From an uncultured Flavobacteriia bacterium (GTDB taxonomy: Bacteria; Bacteroidota; Bacteroidia; Flavobacteriales_D; Crocinitomicaceae), in assembly GCA_903928365.1 (NCBI GenBank), contig CAIYQV010000117.1, positions 1 to 13,874 of the forward strand: DNA of 13,874 nucleotides, given 5' to 3'. Both the position numbers and the translations under genes were made by a program. The notes below the pieces were generated by a model. The model saw only the letters and a program-made list of their open reading frames with translations. It was not told the DNA's origin and did no database searches. Positions within the stretch are counted from its first letter, which is position 1. Each line of letters opens with the position of its first letter. Positions 1 to 7,868 of this stretch are shown piece after piece.

Positions 1-385
1 GGTACTCCGGAGCGGCTATCAAACCGATTGAAAAATAGTGACAACCGTAAGCGGAGGCTATGGGACGTCCGTGCGAAAGCTTTAGTATTCTTTTGTCGAT
101 GAGTACTGAGGCATCCACAGATTGATGCACTGCTGGGGCAGCCAATTCGGGACGGAAATACTCGGACGCATTGTTTTTTGAATAGGAATAACCTGATTTC
201 AGATAGATCCCGGGTTTCATCATATGAATCAGACCAACGGATCCGCCTAATCCCGTGACGCTTTGATCATTTTGAAGGAATGAATACTGGGCGCCGAGCG
301 TCAGACCGATATTTTTACCTGTTCGCTGATACATTTGTCCGTATGCAGTCAAGCCAAGGATTAAAAAAAGAAAAGTTGTTTTCAT
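1..385 (-). CDS. Secreted beta-barrel-like protein, partial (C-terminus off the window)
   Basis: This frame is open from an ATG at 385-383 to the left edge, giving 128 complete codons with no stop. The protein starts with a short positive N-terminus and a hydrophobic stretch (about residues 3-14), followed by an AYG|Q site that looks like a signal peptidase I cleavage site, so export is likely. There is no lipobox cysteine at that site. The mature part is rich in Gly, Tyr and Ser, with alternating hydrophobic and polar stretches (about residues 24-35, 48-69, 90-98 and 115-127). This pattern is typical of outer-membrane beta-barrel strands separated by turns. The call rests on composition and pattern only, as I do not recognise a specific family. 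The gene lies 71 bp downstream of the toxin gene on the same strand and could be read from its own promoter or by read-through. Confidence 0.7.
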   Translation of the reverse strand, partial: MKTTFLFLILGLTAYGQMYQRTGKNIGLTLGAQYSFLQNDQSVTGLGGSVGLIHMMKPGIYLKSGYSYSKNNASEYFRPELAAPAVHQSVDASVLIDKRILKLSHGRPIASAYGCHYFSIGLIAAPEY

Positions 386-456
386 AATTCAGGTTTTTAT
401 GAGAAACGCTGAATATTAAAAGAAATAACAGTTTGAAGTATTCTTTGAGTGACGGT

Positions 457-756
457 TTACTTATTCGGCTTAACCTTCAATTTTCTTGGATTTTGATAGT
501 TGTTCCAGAAACGTAAAAGAATAACTTGATTTTTCTTTACTTCATAAAACAAGGTGATTTGTTTTGTAATTGGAACGACATGGCATTTTATCACGATATT
601 TTGCTGAAAAGCCTTTGGGTTGATCGCCAGAATATTAAGCACTTTTTCTGTTTCAGAGGTAAATTCTTGAACTACTTCGGTGCTCCAATTTTCAAGTAGG
701 TATATAATATTCGATTCAAAATCCTCTTCAGCCTTTTTAGACCATAGAATTGTCAT
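457..756 (-). CDS. RelE/ParE-family toxin of a type II toxin-antitoxin module
   Basis: A 99-residue basic protein of the size usual for RelE/ParE toxins. It has the family layout: a first strand (TILWSKKAEEDF) leading into a helical hairpin (about residues 8-45) with the ENW motif typical of ParE-like proteins, then a C-terminal beta-sheet (about residues 55-85) ending in a strand LLRFWNNYQNP. Family members act either on ribosome-bound mRNA (RelE type) or on DNA gyrase (ParE type), and the sequence alone does not decide which. The start ATG at 756-754 overlaps the antitoxin stop as ATGA, so translation is probably coupled, the usual arrangement when the antitoxin comes first. The C-terminus is Lys/Arg-rich. 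No truncation is visible, so the toxin looks intact. The family call is confident; target and activity are unknown. Confidence 0.85.
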   Translation of the reverse strand: MTILWSKKAEEDFESNIIYLLENWSTEVVQEFTSETEKVLNILAINPKAFQQNIVIKCHVVPITKQITLFYEVKKNQVILLRFWNNYQNPRKLKVKPNK

Positions 757-986
757 GGTTTAAAAGCCTTAGGGTACTTTTTTTTCATAGAATCTATGAC
801 CTCCGTACTCGTTTTGCCACCGGATATTTTGTAGGATTCACGAGCTTCTTCGACGGCCTCAATTTGATCCGGATCAATCAATATTGTTTCTTCTTCAATC
901 TCTACAAATTTCAATGATCTTACGTAATCAAGAAATGCTTTTACCTCTGGCTTTGAGGTGTCATGGATATGAAGGGTTAAGCTCAT
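753..986 (-). CDS. Antitoxin of the RelE/ParE-type module (family not assigned)
   Basis: A 77-residue protein encoded directly upstream of the RelE/ParE-like toxin and overlapping it by four bases (ATGA). Position, small size and coupling make it the cognate antitoxin. The N-terminus (LTLHIHD) looks like a short strand, followed by a helix (about residues 12-26, PEVKAFLDYVRSLKFVEI). The middle is very acidic (about residues 29-48), and the C-terminus is basic (DSMKKKYPKAF). In type II antitoxins an N-terminal DNA-binding part usually autoregulates the operon and a C-terminal part wraps the toxin, but I see no clear RHH, HTH, AbrB or Phd/YefM signature. The architecture resembles small Bacteroidota antitoxins often annotated as hypothetical. 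An A8 run (785-778 on the minus strand) lies close to the C-terminus. The role is inferred mainly from context. Confidence 0.75.
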   Translation of the reverse strand: MSLTLHIHDTSKPEVKAFLDYVRSLKFVEIEEETILIDPDQIEAVEEARESYKISGGKTSTEVIDSMKKKYPKAFKP

Positions 987-1074
987 GTTATGTGAAAATG
1001 TGAGAAACTAATTTAAGAAAAAATAAGCAATACTTTAGAATAGAATCAGCCAAATTATATTCGCTTAAATGAAA
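987..1074 (-). promoter_or_regulatory. Short AT-rich intergenic region upstream of the toxin-antitoxin pair
   Basis: These 88 bp separate the end of the large T9SS cargo gene from the antitoxin start. Because toxin-antitoxin modules are normally transcribed from their own autoregulated promoter, a promoter is expected here. The stretch is strongly AT-rich, but I could not match a full Bacteroidota promoter (TTTG or TTG, about 17-23 bp, then TAnnTTTG). An ATTTGG lies near the upstream end and T-rich tracts follow. No convincing rho-independent hairpin terminates the upstream gene. Promoter presence is inferred from context, not seen as a motif. Confidence 0.35.
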
Positions 1075-4000
1075 TTATTTCAACAAACTCACAAACCCTC
1101 TGCGGATGATCTCATTTCCTTCTCCGTCATGCATTTTGACCATATAAAGGTAGGTGCCCGTTTCTGCAAGGTTATTGGTTCCGTTGATGATGCCGTCCCA
1201 ACCGATTGTCGCGTCATTGGTTTGAAAGATCGCTTGACCCCAGCGGTCGAAAATGGTAAAGTCGTAGTCGGCAGGATCGAAAAAGGAAAGTACAGGATAG
1301 AAAATTGGATTGATGCCTCCAGGAGTAAATGCGTTCGGAATATATACGATGGGTTCAAAAAGTTCACAAGCCTCATTCGAAGCACTTAGTTTGTTGTCAT
1401 TATAGATATTGTCTCCCTCAATTGCTTCAACATAGTAACACACCTTTCCATTGAAGCCAACATTTGTCAGGTCGTCCTCAAAACTGAACTGCGTAGGTGG
1501 TAAAAATGCCAGTGGCGGATTGCTGTATCCTGTGCCTGTATCTCTGTAGATACGATAAGCGACAACCGTTCCATCCCAAATATCATATGGGTTCCAGTTC
1601 AGGTAAGTGAGCATTCGGACTTCATCTTTCTGTATGTTCAATAAGATCGTTCGCGCGGTATTGGAAGCGGCTCCGAGACTACCGCAGCTATCTACAATTC
1701 TGGCACGGTACGTATAACTGAAATGCTGCACGTCTACCAATGTGTCGGTGTAGCTTACATAATCAGAGACAACCGGTATTCGGGCAATTTCCTCAAAAAC
1801 TCCCTCCTTATTGACTTTTTCAAAAGCAATTGCGGTGACACCGGAGGAGGCATCTACCAAATGATAAAGATCCACATGATTACCCTGAACAGTCGCATTT
1901 TGAAGGTAATGGTAAGAAGGTTGGGTTGGCGCGATCACATTCAGACAAACGCGATTAGAGAATGCGGTGAACACGCTGTCATAGGAAATAGCTTTTATGA
2001 AAAAACAATAATCTTCCAGAGGAATTACAGGTAGAGAAATCGTGTTTTCATCTGTTTCGCCCAATATGGAATAACTTCCTGCACCGGTTTTTCCGTAGAT
2101 GACGTAATGGGTATCATTTGGCCATCCCACATAGGCAGTCCAGTTTAGCTTGATCATGTTTTCGCACAAATTCAATTCATTCGTAAGGAAAACGGTTGTA
2201 TGGATATCAGCCTTTGCCGATGTCTGATACGTTGGTGGTACCGCACTGGTGAAACAAGAATCGAATGCTGCTACCGTGTACGTTAATGGCCCTTGAGTGA
2301 TATCTGGTGAATAGGTGTAAGTAGTGTTCGAAATACCCCATACCGTATCCAACTCAACCAGAAAACCACCTGCATCATAGGTGTAAACGACGTATCCATA
2401 GGTGTCGTCCGCTGAATTTTCGTTCCAGGTTAAAATAAGTTCGTCGGTGAGCGTATCAATACTCGCAGAGTAGATCACAGGAATCAGCGGTGTGAGCATG
2501 TCTGTGAAATTATCACCGTCAATGTTAGAAGTAAAATCACATGGTACAGTTGGAAGCACAATCTGATAATTCAGGTAAGCTGCACAGATGTCAATCGTGT
2601 CTTTGTAGAAATTCGTTCCGTAGCTTACACTGTCAAGCAGCGTCCAGGTTCCTGCAGGATATTCACGCAAAATGTGGTAGTAAGAACCCATGGACGGGGT
2701 AGCTGTTGATGCGGGATCATTCCACGTCAGGACAGCTGTACCGTCGGATGGATTGGTAACATTCAGGTAGATATTGGAAAGGGTGTCGCTGTATCGTAAT
2801 GTATTTCCGTTACAACCTGAGACAACGGCTATATAATAATCATTTTGCTGCGACACACCAGGATCTGTCCAACTTGTTGTTCCGATCGAAGGGATTGTTA
2901 CAAGTAAGCCATTTTGTACCGAATATACGTTGTAAGAAACGAATGTGCCGATGGTGTCTGTTACGATGCCCCAGTTCAGTGATACATTCCCAAGAGCATC
3001 TGTTTGAATGCACTTAATTTGTGTTGCTTGAATCACTCCGGGATTGATCACATTTACTGTGATGGTCGCGTAGGAAACTTTTGGGACATCACAGAAGTCA
3101 TCCTGAACACGAAATACAAAGTTGAATGGTACTGCATCCATTATATATCCGTCGGTAGCAATTAAATGATCGCATGTGGTCTGCCAATTGAAATTCGTTG
3201 TTACCCCTTGGATACCAGTGATTAAAGGTGGAGGAGTTAGGGTGGCGCAGGGAGCTACTGCGCATCCAGTGGTTGAAGAAAAACCTGTTCCGAACATTGG
3301 TCCGGAAGCTGATAAGATATTGTGTTGAGGACTACCATCCTGCAATAACTCGACATCGGTTGCTATCAGGTCGAAATTTACAGCATCACCTGCATAAACA
3401 GTTGTAAAATAATTCCCATTTCCGGCAAAAGGGGGTATAATTTCAGGTGGGTTGTTGTTCGCTGAACAAGCCATCACGACCAGCTGCATTTCCCGTTCTA
3501 CCTCAGCAATCAAGATTCCATAGCGGTAACTTTTGACAAGCACTTTCACAACAAAATTTCCCGAAAGGTTTGAAGTGAACGTAAGTTGCCCAGTGATAGG
3601 GTCTATCTGAGCGGGCATGCTTCCTGGACTGATCGAGGCACTCGGAGTGGGAGAGGAAAAAGTAAATCCCGGATCGAAAGGTACAGGAATAGGATTGGTA
3701 GGTGGGTTGTACACTCCTGATGGGAAATTGTTGTAAGGAATTCCAAAAGAAACGGAGATGGAATCCAGATCCGGATCTACCGGATTCATATTGTATACAT
3801 AGGGATCGCCGGCACAGCTTACAAAATAAGGTTCCTGCAGAAAGGTGGGTGAGGAATCAACAGAAGTACCTCCTGGCAGCGCATACATCTTTGCTGCGAT
3901 CGTCGTTCCGTAGGTGGAAGGGTTGGTAATGTTCGTTATTGCTGCACTTCGGGAGAAATTCTCATAGGTAAACACCCATCCCTGAGCTGGAGGAGCACCG

Positions 4001-4365
4001 CTTAGCGCAATAGGAGCACTTCTGTATACCACCTTTTCAATAGCACCGATGCCATTGCCTCCTGAAGTTCCGGAGCCACATGTCAGTTGAGGAGGTGAAC
4101 CGACAACTGGATTACATGTAGGGGAAATATCTGTTCTGGCAACAAAAGGTAACGTGATCGATGTAACGGTGGGGTGATTCCAGACACGAATGGTTTCTGA
4201 AACGGTGTTCACATCCGCACCATTGCAATCACGATAAAAGACCAACGTGAAAACGTAGTTTCCATTCTGATAGATCCAGGTGATCTCTCCTCCCATAACA
4301 TGTGAAGCCCATGCGAACGATTTAACGCTGAGAATCAATAGAAGTGTGAGTATGAACCGAATCAT
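1075..4365 (-). CDS. Large T9SS cargo protein: fibronectin-III-like repeats and gliding-motility-type C-terminal sorting domain
   Basis: A 1096-residue exported protein. Residues 1-20 form a signal peptide (hydrophobic core 3-14, cleavage likely after AWA). The N-terminal region opens with SHVMGGEITW and YRDCNG, a pattern common in large Bacteroidota surface proteins, and runs to about residue 300. A cadherin-like segment (about 305-442) carries paired cysteines. About six fibronectin-III-like beta-sandwich units follow (roughly 445-535, 536-625, 627-718, 725-812, 815-908 and 910-1000), marked by repeated LNW/LTW strands. The C-terminal ~94 residues (about 1003-1096) are a CHU_C/type B sorting domain, with PNAFTP, FDRWG, GWDG and a terminal GFVSLLK. 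Known members are exported by the T9SS and attached to or released from the cell surface. The usual NGDGxND loop is replaced by GGINPIF. It is the last gene of the probable four-gene operon, 49 bp after the M16 pair. The ligand is unknown; adhesion is a guess from domain type. Confidence 0.9.
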   Translation of the reverse strand: MIRFILTLLLILSVKSFAWASHVMGGEITWIYQNGNYVFTLVFYRDCNGADVNTVSETIRVWNHPTVTSITLPFVARTDISPTCNPVVGSPPQLTCGSGTSGGNGIGAIEKVVYRSAPIALSGAPPAQGWVFTYENFSRSAAITNITNPSTYGTTIAAKMYALPGGTSVDSSPTFLQEPYFVSCAGDPYVYNMNPVDPDLDSISVSFGIPYNNFPSGVYNPPTNPIPVPFDPGFTFSSPTPSASISPGSMPAQIDPITGQLTFTSNLSGNFVVKVLVKSYRYGILIAEVEREMQLVVMACSANNNPPEIIPPFAGNGNYFTTVYAGDAVNFDLIATDVELLQDGSPQHNILSASGPMFGTGFSSTTGCAVAPCATLTPPPLITGIQGVTTNFNWQTTCDHLIATDGYIMDAVPFNFVFRVQDDFCDVPKVSYATITVNVINPGVIQATQIKCIQTDALGNVSLNWGIVTDTIGTFVSYNVYSVQNGLLVTIPSIGTTSWTDPGVSQQNDYYIAVVSGCNGNTLRYSDTLSNIYLNVTNPSDGTAVLTWNDPASTATPSMGSYYHILREYPAGTWTLLDSVSYGTNFYKDTIDICAAYLNYQIVLPTVPCDFTSNIDGDNFTDMLTPLIPVIYSASIDTLTDELILTWNENSADDTYGYVVYTYDAGGFLVELDTVWGISNTTYTYSPDITQGPLTYTVAAFDSCFTSAVPPTYQTSAKADIHTTVFLTNELNLCENMIKLNWTAYVGWPNDTHYVIYGKTGAGSYSILGETDENTISLPVIPLEDYCFFIKAISYDSVFTAFSNRVCLNVIAPTQPSYHYLQNATVQGNHVDLYHLVDASSGVTAIAFEKVNKEGVFEEIARIPVVSDYVSYTDTLVDVQHFSYTYRARIVDSCGSLGAASNTARTILLNIQKDEVRMLTYLNWNPYDIWDGTVVAYRIYRDTGTGYSNPPLAFLPPTQFSFEDDLTNVGFNGKVCYYVEAIEGDNIYNDNKLSASNEACELFEPIVYIPNAFTPGGINPIFYPVLSFFDPADYDFTIFDRWGQAIFQTNDATIGWDGIINGTNNLAETGTYLYMVKMHDGEGNEIIRRGFVSLLK

Positions 4366-4414
4366 CTGAGTGTAAAACGTAGTGTACCCTGTTTTAGTTT
4401 GCTCTTTTGAAAAA

Positions 4415-5671
4415 CTATCCTGCAGCTACAATGGTAAAATCCTCCCAATTCAGATAACGTTTGGCTAATTCCTGAATTCTTTCCGGGGTGATCTCATGAA
4501 GGGCATCTATGGATTTATTGTAAAAATCGAGATCAAGGCCGTGGGGTTCTACACTCAGAAAAAGATCCGTCATGGAATACGGGCCATCCGCACTTTTCAG
4601 TAACTGACCGAGCATGTAATTTTTCACGAGCGCTAATTCTTCCTCATCCACAAGTTCTTCCTGAAGAAGTTTCAGTTCTTTTTTGATCTCCTCCAAAGCG
4701 GCATCCTTGACGTCTTTCCCTACCTCTGTAGCAATCAGAAAATAACCTGTTTCGTGCAATTCAGCTACCATCGAACCGATGCCATAAGTATATCCTTTGT
4801 CTTCACGAATGTTTGACATCAAACGACTTCCAAAATAATCCCCCAGGATCGTATTTAATACCAGGAAATCCAGGTAATCTTCATGCGTTTTATTGAAAAG
4901 GATCCTACCCAAACGGATAGCTGTCTGTAAGGCACCATCTTTCTCAAGGTAATGACTTTCCTTTTTGTTTTCCAGGGTAGTTTCATATTTGTTAGGCGAT
5001 CCTTTTGCCCATTGGGCAGACAAGGCTATTAACTCATTGATCTCATTTTCAGGAACAGCTCCAACTACCACCACCTTATATAGGCCATGAAGGTAATGCT
5101 CATTGAAAAAGGCGATCAGATTTTCTCTTTCTACCTTCGCGAAATCAGTTTCATCAGACACTCTTCCATAGATCGAATCGTGGAAAAGACGCCTTTGGAA
5201 TTCACGTTGAGCAAGAAAACTTACTTTTTCTAAATTCACTTTATACTTCTGGCGGCGATCGTTCAGTAATTCTTTTATTTCTTTTTCTGTAAATGAAAGT
5301 TCTTCCAATGCCTGTGCAAAGATTCTGAAGACCTCAAGAAGATGCTCTTTTAGGGCATAAATGGAAATGACAGCTGTTTCCTGCGAAATACCTGACTCAT
5401 AAAAACCACCAAGCGCATCGATCTGAGACTGGATCTCTGTGGCTGACACCTGCTCACTTCCGGAAAGCAACATGCCATTTACAAATCCGGCAACGGCTCT
5501 TTCTCCGCGTGCTGTTCCTGCATCAAAATACAGGTCCAAACGACTAGTTTCATTCGGGACTTCAGCCATGTGGTAAAGTAGGGCATTACCATTAATAACA
5601 TGTGTTACAGGAGAAACAAAATCGATCTGATCGATCTCCTTGAGTTGAGGTGTTAAGGTTCTATTCAGCAT
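4415..5671 (-). CDS. M16 family peptidase-like protein, non-catalytic subunit
   Basis: A 418-residue two-lobed M16 protein (pitrilysin/mitochondrial-processing-peptidase superfamily). The zinc motif HxxEH is absent: the corresponding stretch around residues 62-67 reads GFVNGM, so the protein should not bind catalytic zinc. The C-terminal half keeps the conserved Arg/Tyr element that contacts substrate in this family (R289 and Y296 in IREDKGYTYG). This is the pattern of the alpha-type partner in heterodimeric M16B proteases. It overlaps the catalytic M16 gene by 11 bp (5661-5671), implying coupled translation and fixed stoichiometry. No signal peptide is visible, so the protein is probably cytoplasmic. 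The start at 5671 fits the overlap and the length. Regulatory or structural roles other than partner function cannot be excluded. Confidence 0.9.
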   Translation of the reverse strand: MLNRTLTPQLKEIDQIDFVSPVTHVINGNALLYHMAEVPNETSRLDLYFDAGTARGERAVAGFVNGMLLSGSEQVSATEIQSQIDALGGFYESGISQETAVISIYALKEHLLEVFRIFAQALEELSFTEKEIKELLNDRRQKYKVNLEKVSFLAQREFQRRLFHDSIYGRVSDETDFAKVERENLIAFFNEHYLHGLYKVVVVGAVPENEINELIALSAQWAKGSPNKYETTLENKKESHYLEKDGALQTAIRLGRILFNKTHEDYLDFLVLNTILGDYFGSRLMSNIREDKGYTYGIGSMVAELHETGYFLIATEVGKDVKDAALEEIKKELKLLQEELVDEEELALVKNYMLGQLLKSADGPYSMTDLFLSVEPHGLDLDFYNKSIDALHEITPERIQELAKRYLNWEDFTIVAAG

Positions 5672-6908
5672 CGTTGGTGGCTTTAATTTTCAGGAGCGAA
5701 CAATTTTCTTTACGAAATAGGTGGATAGCTGTCTCGTGCAGATGTTCCGGTTGGATCGAATCATAGATCTTATGTTCAAGATTGATTCCTTCTGCATCTC
5801 CAAGCAATTCAAAAAGGCATAAACTCATGGCTCTGTTTAACAGACCTTGTTCCTGAAATTCTCTGGCCGTTTTGATTTTGATCATCAAACGCTGCAGTTC
5901 TGATTCATGCATCGGATGTGCTTTCAGTTTCTCGAGTTCGTTCCAAAGGGCACGGTCCAGTTCTTCAAAGCTGATGCCATCGTTTAGTTTTCCGGAAATC
6001 ATTAACAAACCATCATCAAGGGAACCTGTAATGTAGGCATTGATGTCCGAGACCAGCTGCTGCTCTTTTTTAAGCGAAACGTACAAGCGTGAAGACTTAT
6101 CTCTTCCCAATGCATCGGAAAGTACATCTGCCATATAGTATCCTTCATTGCGTCTTTCAGGCATCTTGAATGCGTAATAGAATGCATGAGCCGGAACCTT
6201 GCGTTCAATGGTTTTTTCACGGTATTCTTCTTGCACAGGTTCAGCAGTAAGGATTCTTGCCGGTTTCTTTCCTCCCGGAATATCTCCGTACCATTTCTCA
6301 ACGAGCCTTTTGATCTCATCCAGTTCGAAATTCCCTGCAATACAAAGGATCGCATTTGATGGAACGTAATGCTTCGAGAAAAAACCACGTACATCTTCCA
6401 TGGTAGCTTCTTCAATATGCCTAACCTCCTTACCGATCGTAGCCCATTTATATGGATGCTTGTGGTAAGCAAGTGGACGTAACTGCAACCAGACATCCCC
6501 GTAAGGTTGGTTTAGGTAACGTTGTTTAAACTCTTCGATCACTACATTACGCTGTACTTCCAGACTTTTAGGGGTAAAAGCAAGAGAAAGCATCCGATCT
6601 GATTCCAGCCATAAGGCCGTTTCAATGTTCTTTGCGGGCAGTACATCGTAATAATTGGTAATGTCATTGGAAGTGAAAGCATTGCTTTCGCCACCGGCCA
6701 TTTGGAGCGGCGCATCGAAATCGGAAATGTTTACCGAACCTCCGAACATTAAGTGCTCAAACAAGTGGGCAAAACCTGTTTTATCCTCGGATTCATCTCG
6801 AGCACCAACATCATACAGTGTGTTGACGACAGCCATCGGAGTAGTAATGTCTTTGAGAAATAGTACGGTTAAGCCGTTTGGTAAGGTAAAGCGGTCGAAT
6901 GTGATCAT
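5661..6908 (-). CDS. M16 family zinc metallopeptidase, catalytic subunit
   Basis: A 415-residue M16B-type protease. The inverted zinc motif is H48-L-F-E51-H52, with the third ligand probably E126 in NVVIEEF, 74 residues downstream and close to the family spacing. E51 would be the catalytic base. The N-terminus (FTLPNGLTVLFLKD) begins the first M16 domain directly, without a signal peptide, so a cytoplasmic location is likely, unlike many Bacteroidota M16 proteins that are exported. In the second half the Arg/Tyr substrate-binding pair is not conserved (K280 and S287 at the equivalent places). The adjacent non-catalytic paralogue has that pair, so the two probably form one active heterodimer. 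Family members degrade peptides and small proteins in an enclosed chamber. The ATG at 6908-6906 directly abuts the stop of the upstream oxidoreductase gene (TAAATG). The natural substrate is not deducible. Confidence 0.93.
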   Translation of the reverse strand: MITFDRFTLPNGLTVLFLKDITTPMAVVNTLYDVGARDESEDKTGFAHLFEHLMFGGSVNISDFDAPLQMAGGESNAFTSNDITNYYDVLPAKNIETALWLESDRMLSLAFTPKSLEVQRNVVIEEFKQRYLNQPYGDVWLQLRPLAYHKHPYKWATIGKEVRHIEEATMEDVRGFFSKHYVPSNAILCIAGNFELDEIKRLVEKWYGDIPGGKKPARILTAEPVQEEYREKTIERKVPAHAFYYAFKMPERRNEGYYMADVLSDALGRDKSSRLYVSLKKEQQLVSDINAYITGSLDDGLLMISGKLNDGISFEELDRALWNELEKLKAHPMHESELQRLMIKIKTAREFQEQGLLNRAMSLCLFELLGDAEGINLEHKIYDSIQPEHLHETAIHLFRKENCSLLKIKATNDAE

Positions 6909-7868
6909 TTAGAATTGAAATTTAGACTGTTGTTGTTCGTTGAGTGCTGCGCGGAATTCATCGAGGATTTCTTCCACTACTTCTGCAGCCGGTTTGATCT
7001 CTTGAATTAAACCTGAAATCTGGCCAACTTCCAGTTCCCCGTTGATCAAGTCGCCTTCGAACATGCCTTTTTTTGCACGCCCGCGTCCCAGCAGTGCTTT
7101 AAGTTCTTCTTGCGAGGCACAACGCTGATAGGCCGATTCTACTTCATTGTAAAAAGCATTTTTGATCAGTCGAACAGGCGTCAGTTCTTTTAATGTTAAT
7201 TGTGTTCCTCCTTCGGGTGTGTCGATTACCGTTTGCTTGAAATTCTCATGTGCACTGGATTCGGGTGTAGCAATGAAACGACTTCCGATCTGAACACCAT
7301 CAGCGCCCAGGTTCATCGCAGCCAGCATTCCTTTTCCGGTTCCGATTCCGCCCGCGGCGATCAATGGGATGGAAAGTTCTTTCGCTACCATCGGGATCAG
7401 GCACATGGTGGTTGTTTCATCTCTTCCGTTATGACCTCCTGCTTCAAATCCTTCAGCTACGACTGCATCAACACCAGCCTCTTGAGCCTTTAAAGCAAAT
7501 TTCACACTCGAAACGACGTGGACCACTTTAATCCCGTGTTCTTTAAGATGACCTGTCCAGGTTTTTGGGTTTCCTGCAGAAGTAAAAACAATTGGAACTT
7601 TGTGTTTAATGATTGTTTGAATGTGCTCCTCAATATTTGGATAAAGCATTGGAAGATTTACCGCAAAAGGTTTATCTGTAGCCTGTTTACATTTTTGAAT
7701 GTGTTCATCCAGTACCTCAGGATACATAGATCCCGAACCAATGATGCCCAATCCACCTGCATTAGAAACGGCAGAGGCAAGTTCCCATCCAGAACACCAG
7801 ATCATACCTGCTTGAATTAAAGGATATTGTATTCCGAAAAGGGCTGATATTCTATTGTTTTGTTGCAT
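6909..7868 (-). CDS. NAD(P)H/FMN-dependent oxidoreductase, nitronate monooxygenase / FabK-like family
   Basis: A TIM-barrel flavoprotein of 319 residues when started at the ATG at 7868. An in-frame upstream ATG at 8030 would add 54 residues, but they do not look like the family and would overlap the divergent gene starting at 7996. MQQNNRISALFGIQYPLIQAGM is the normal family N-terminus. Visible signatures are GFEAGGHNGR with the likely catalytic H146, the phosphate-binding AAGGIGTGKG (171-180) and GADGVQIGSRF (188-198). Relatives either oxidise alkyl nitronates (nitronate monooxygenase) or reduce enoyl-ACP in fatty acid synthesis (FabK). The GGHNGRDETTTM version fits the broad nitronate-monooxygenase annotation group better, but many of its members are uncharacterised. 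It is the first gene of the probable operon and cytoplasmic. Its link with the downstream peptidases is not obvious. Confidence 0.85.
   Translation of the reverse strand: MQQNNRISALFGIQYPLIQAGMIWCSGWELASAVSNAGGLGIIGSGSMYPEVLDEHIQKCKQATDKPFAVNLPMLYPNIEEHIQTIIKHKVPIVFTSAGNPKTWTGHLKEHGIKVVHVVSSVKFALKAQEAGVDAVVAEGFEAGGHNGRDETTTMCLIPMVAKELSIPLIAAGGIGTGKGMLAAMNLGADGVQIGSRFIATPESSAHENFKQTVIDTPEGGTQLTLKELTPVRLIKNAFYNEVESAYQRCASQEELKALLGRGRAKKGMFEGDLINGELEVGQISGLIQEIKPAAEVVEEILDEFRAALNEQQQSKFQF

Noticed and set aside
430..450. Direct repeat TTTGA (432-436 and 444-448) downstream of the toxin, considered as a regulatory site
   Set aside because: Five-base repeats in AT-rich sequence are expected by chance, and the position after the toxin stop does not fit an autoregulatory operator.
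769..785. A8 run in the antitoxin containing the classic A-AAA-AAG slippery heptamer, with the toxin in the -1 frame, suggesting a frameshift fusion of antitoxin and toxin
   Set aside because: After a -1 slip the ribosome reads GTA CCC and then TAA at 771-769, before the toxin start at 756, so no fusion can form. A slip would only remove a few C-terminal residues of the antitoxin.
987..1074. Possible rho-independent terminator after the large leftward cargo gene (AAG-TATTG-CTT followed by T-rich sequence)
   Set aside because: The stem would be only three base pairs, too weak to support a terminator.
1069..1389. Plus-strand open frame of 106 codons opposite the end of the large cargo gene
   Set aside because: It lies entirely within the CHU_C sorting-domain coding sequence on the other strand, has no recognisable domain, and the minus-strand protein is clearly real.
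6002..6496. Minus-strand open frame of 164 codons inside the catalytic M16 gene, and other long frames on the opposite strand of the M42 and cargo genes
   Set aside because: They are out-of-frame shadows of well-supported genes, with compositions unlike real proteins and no family features.
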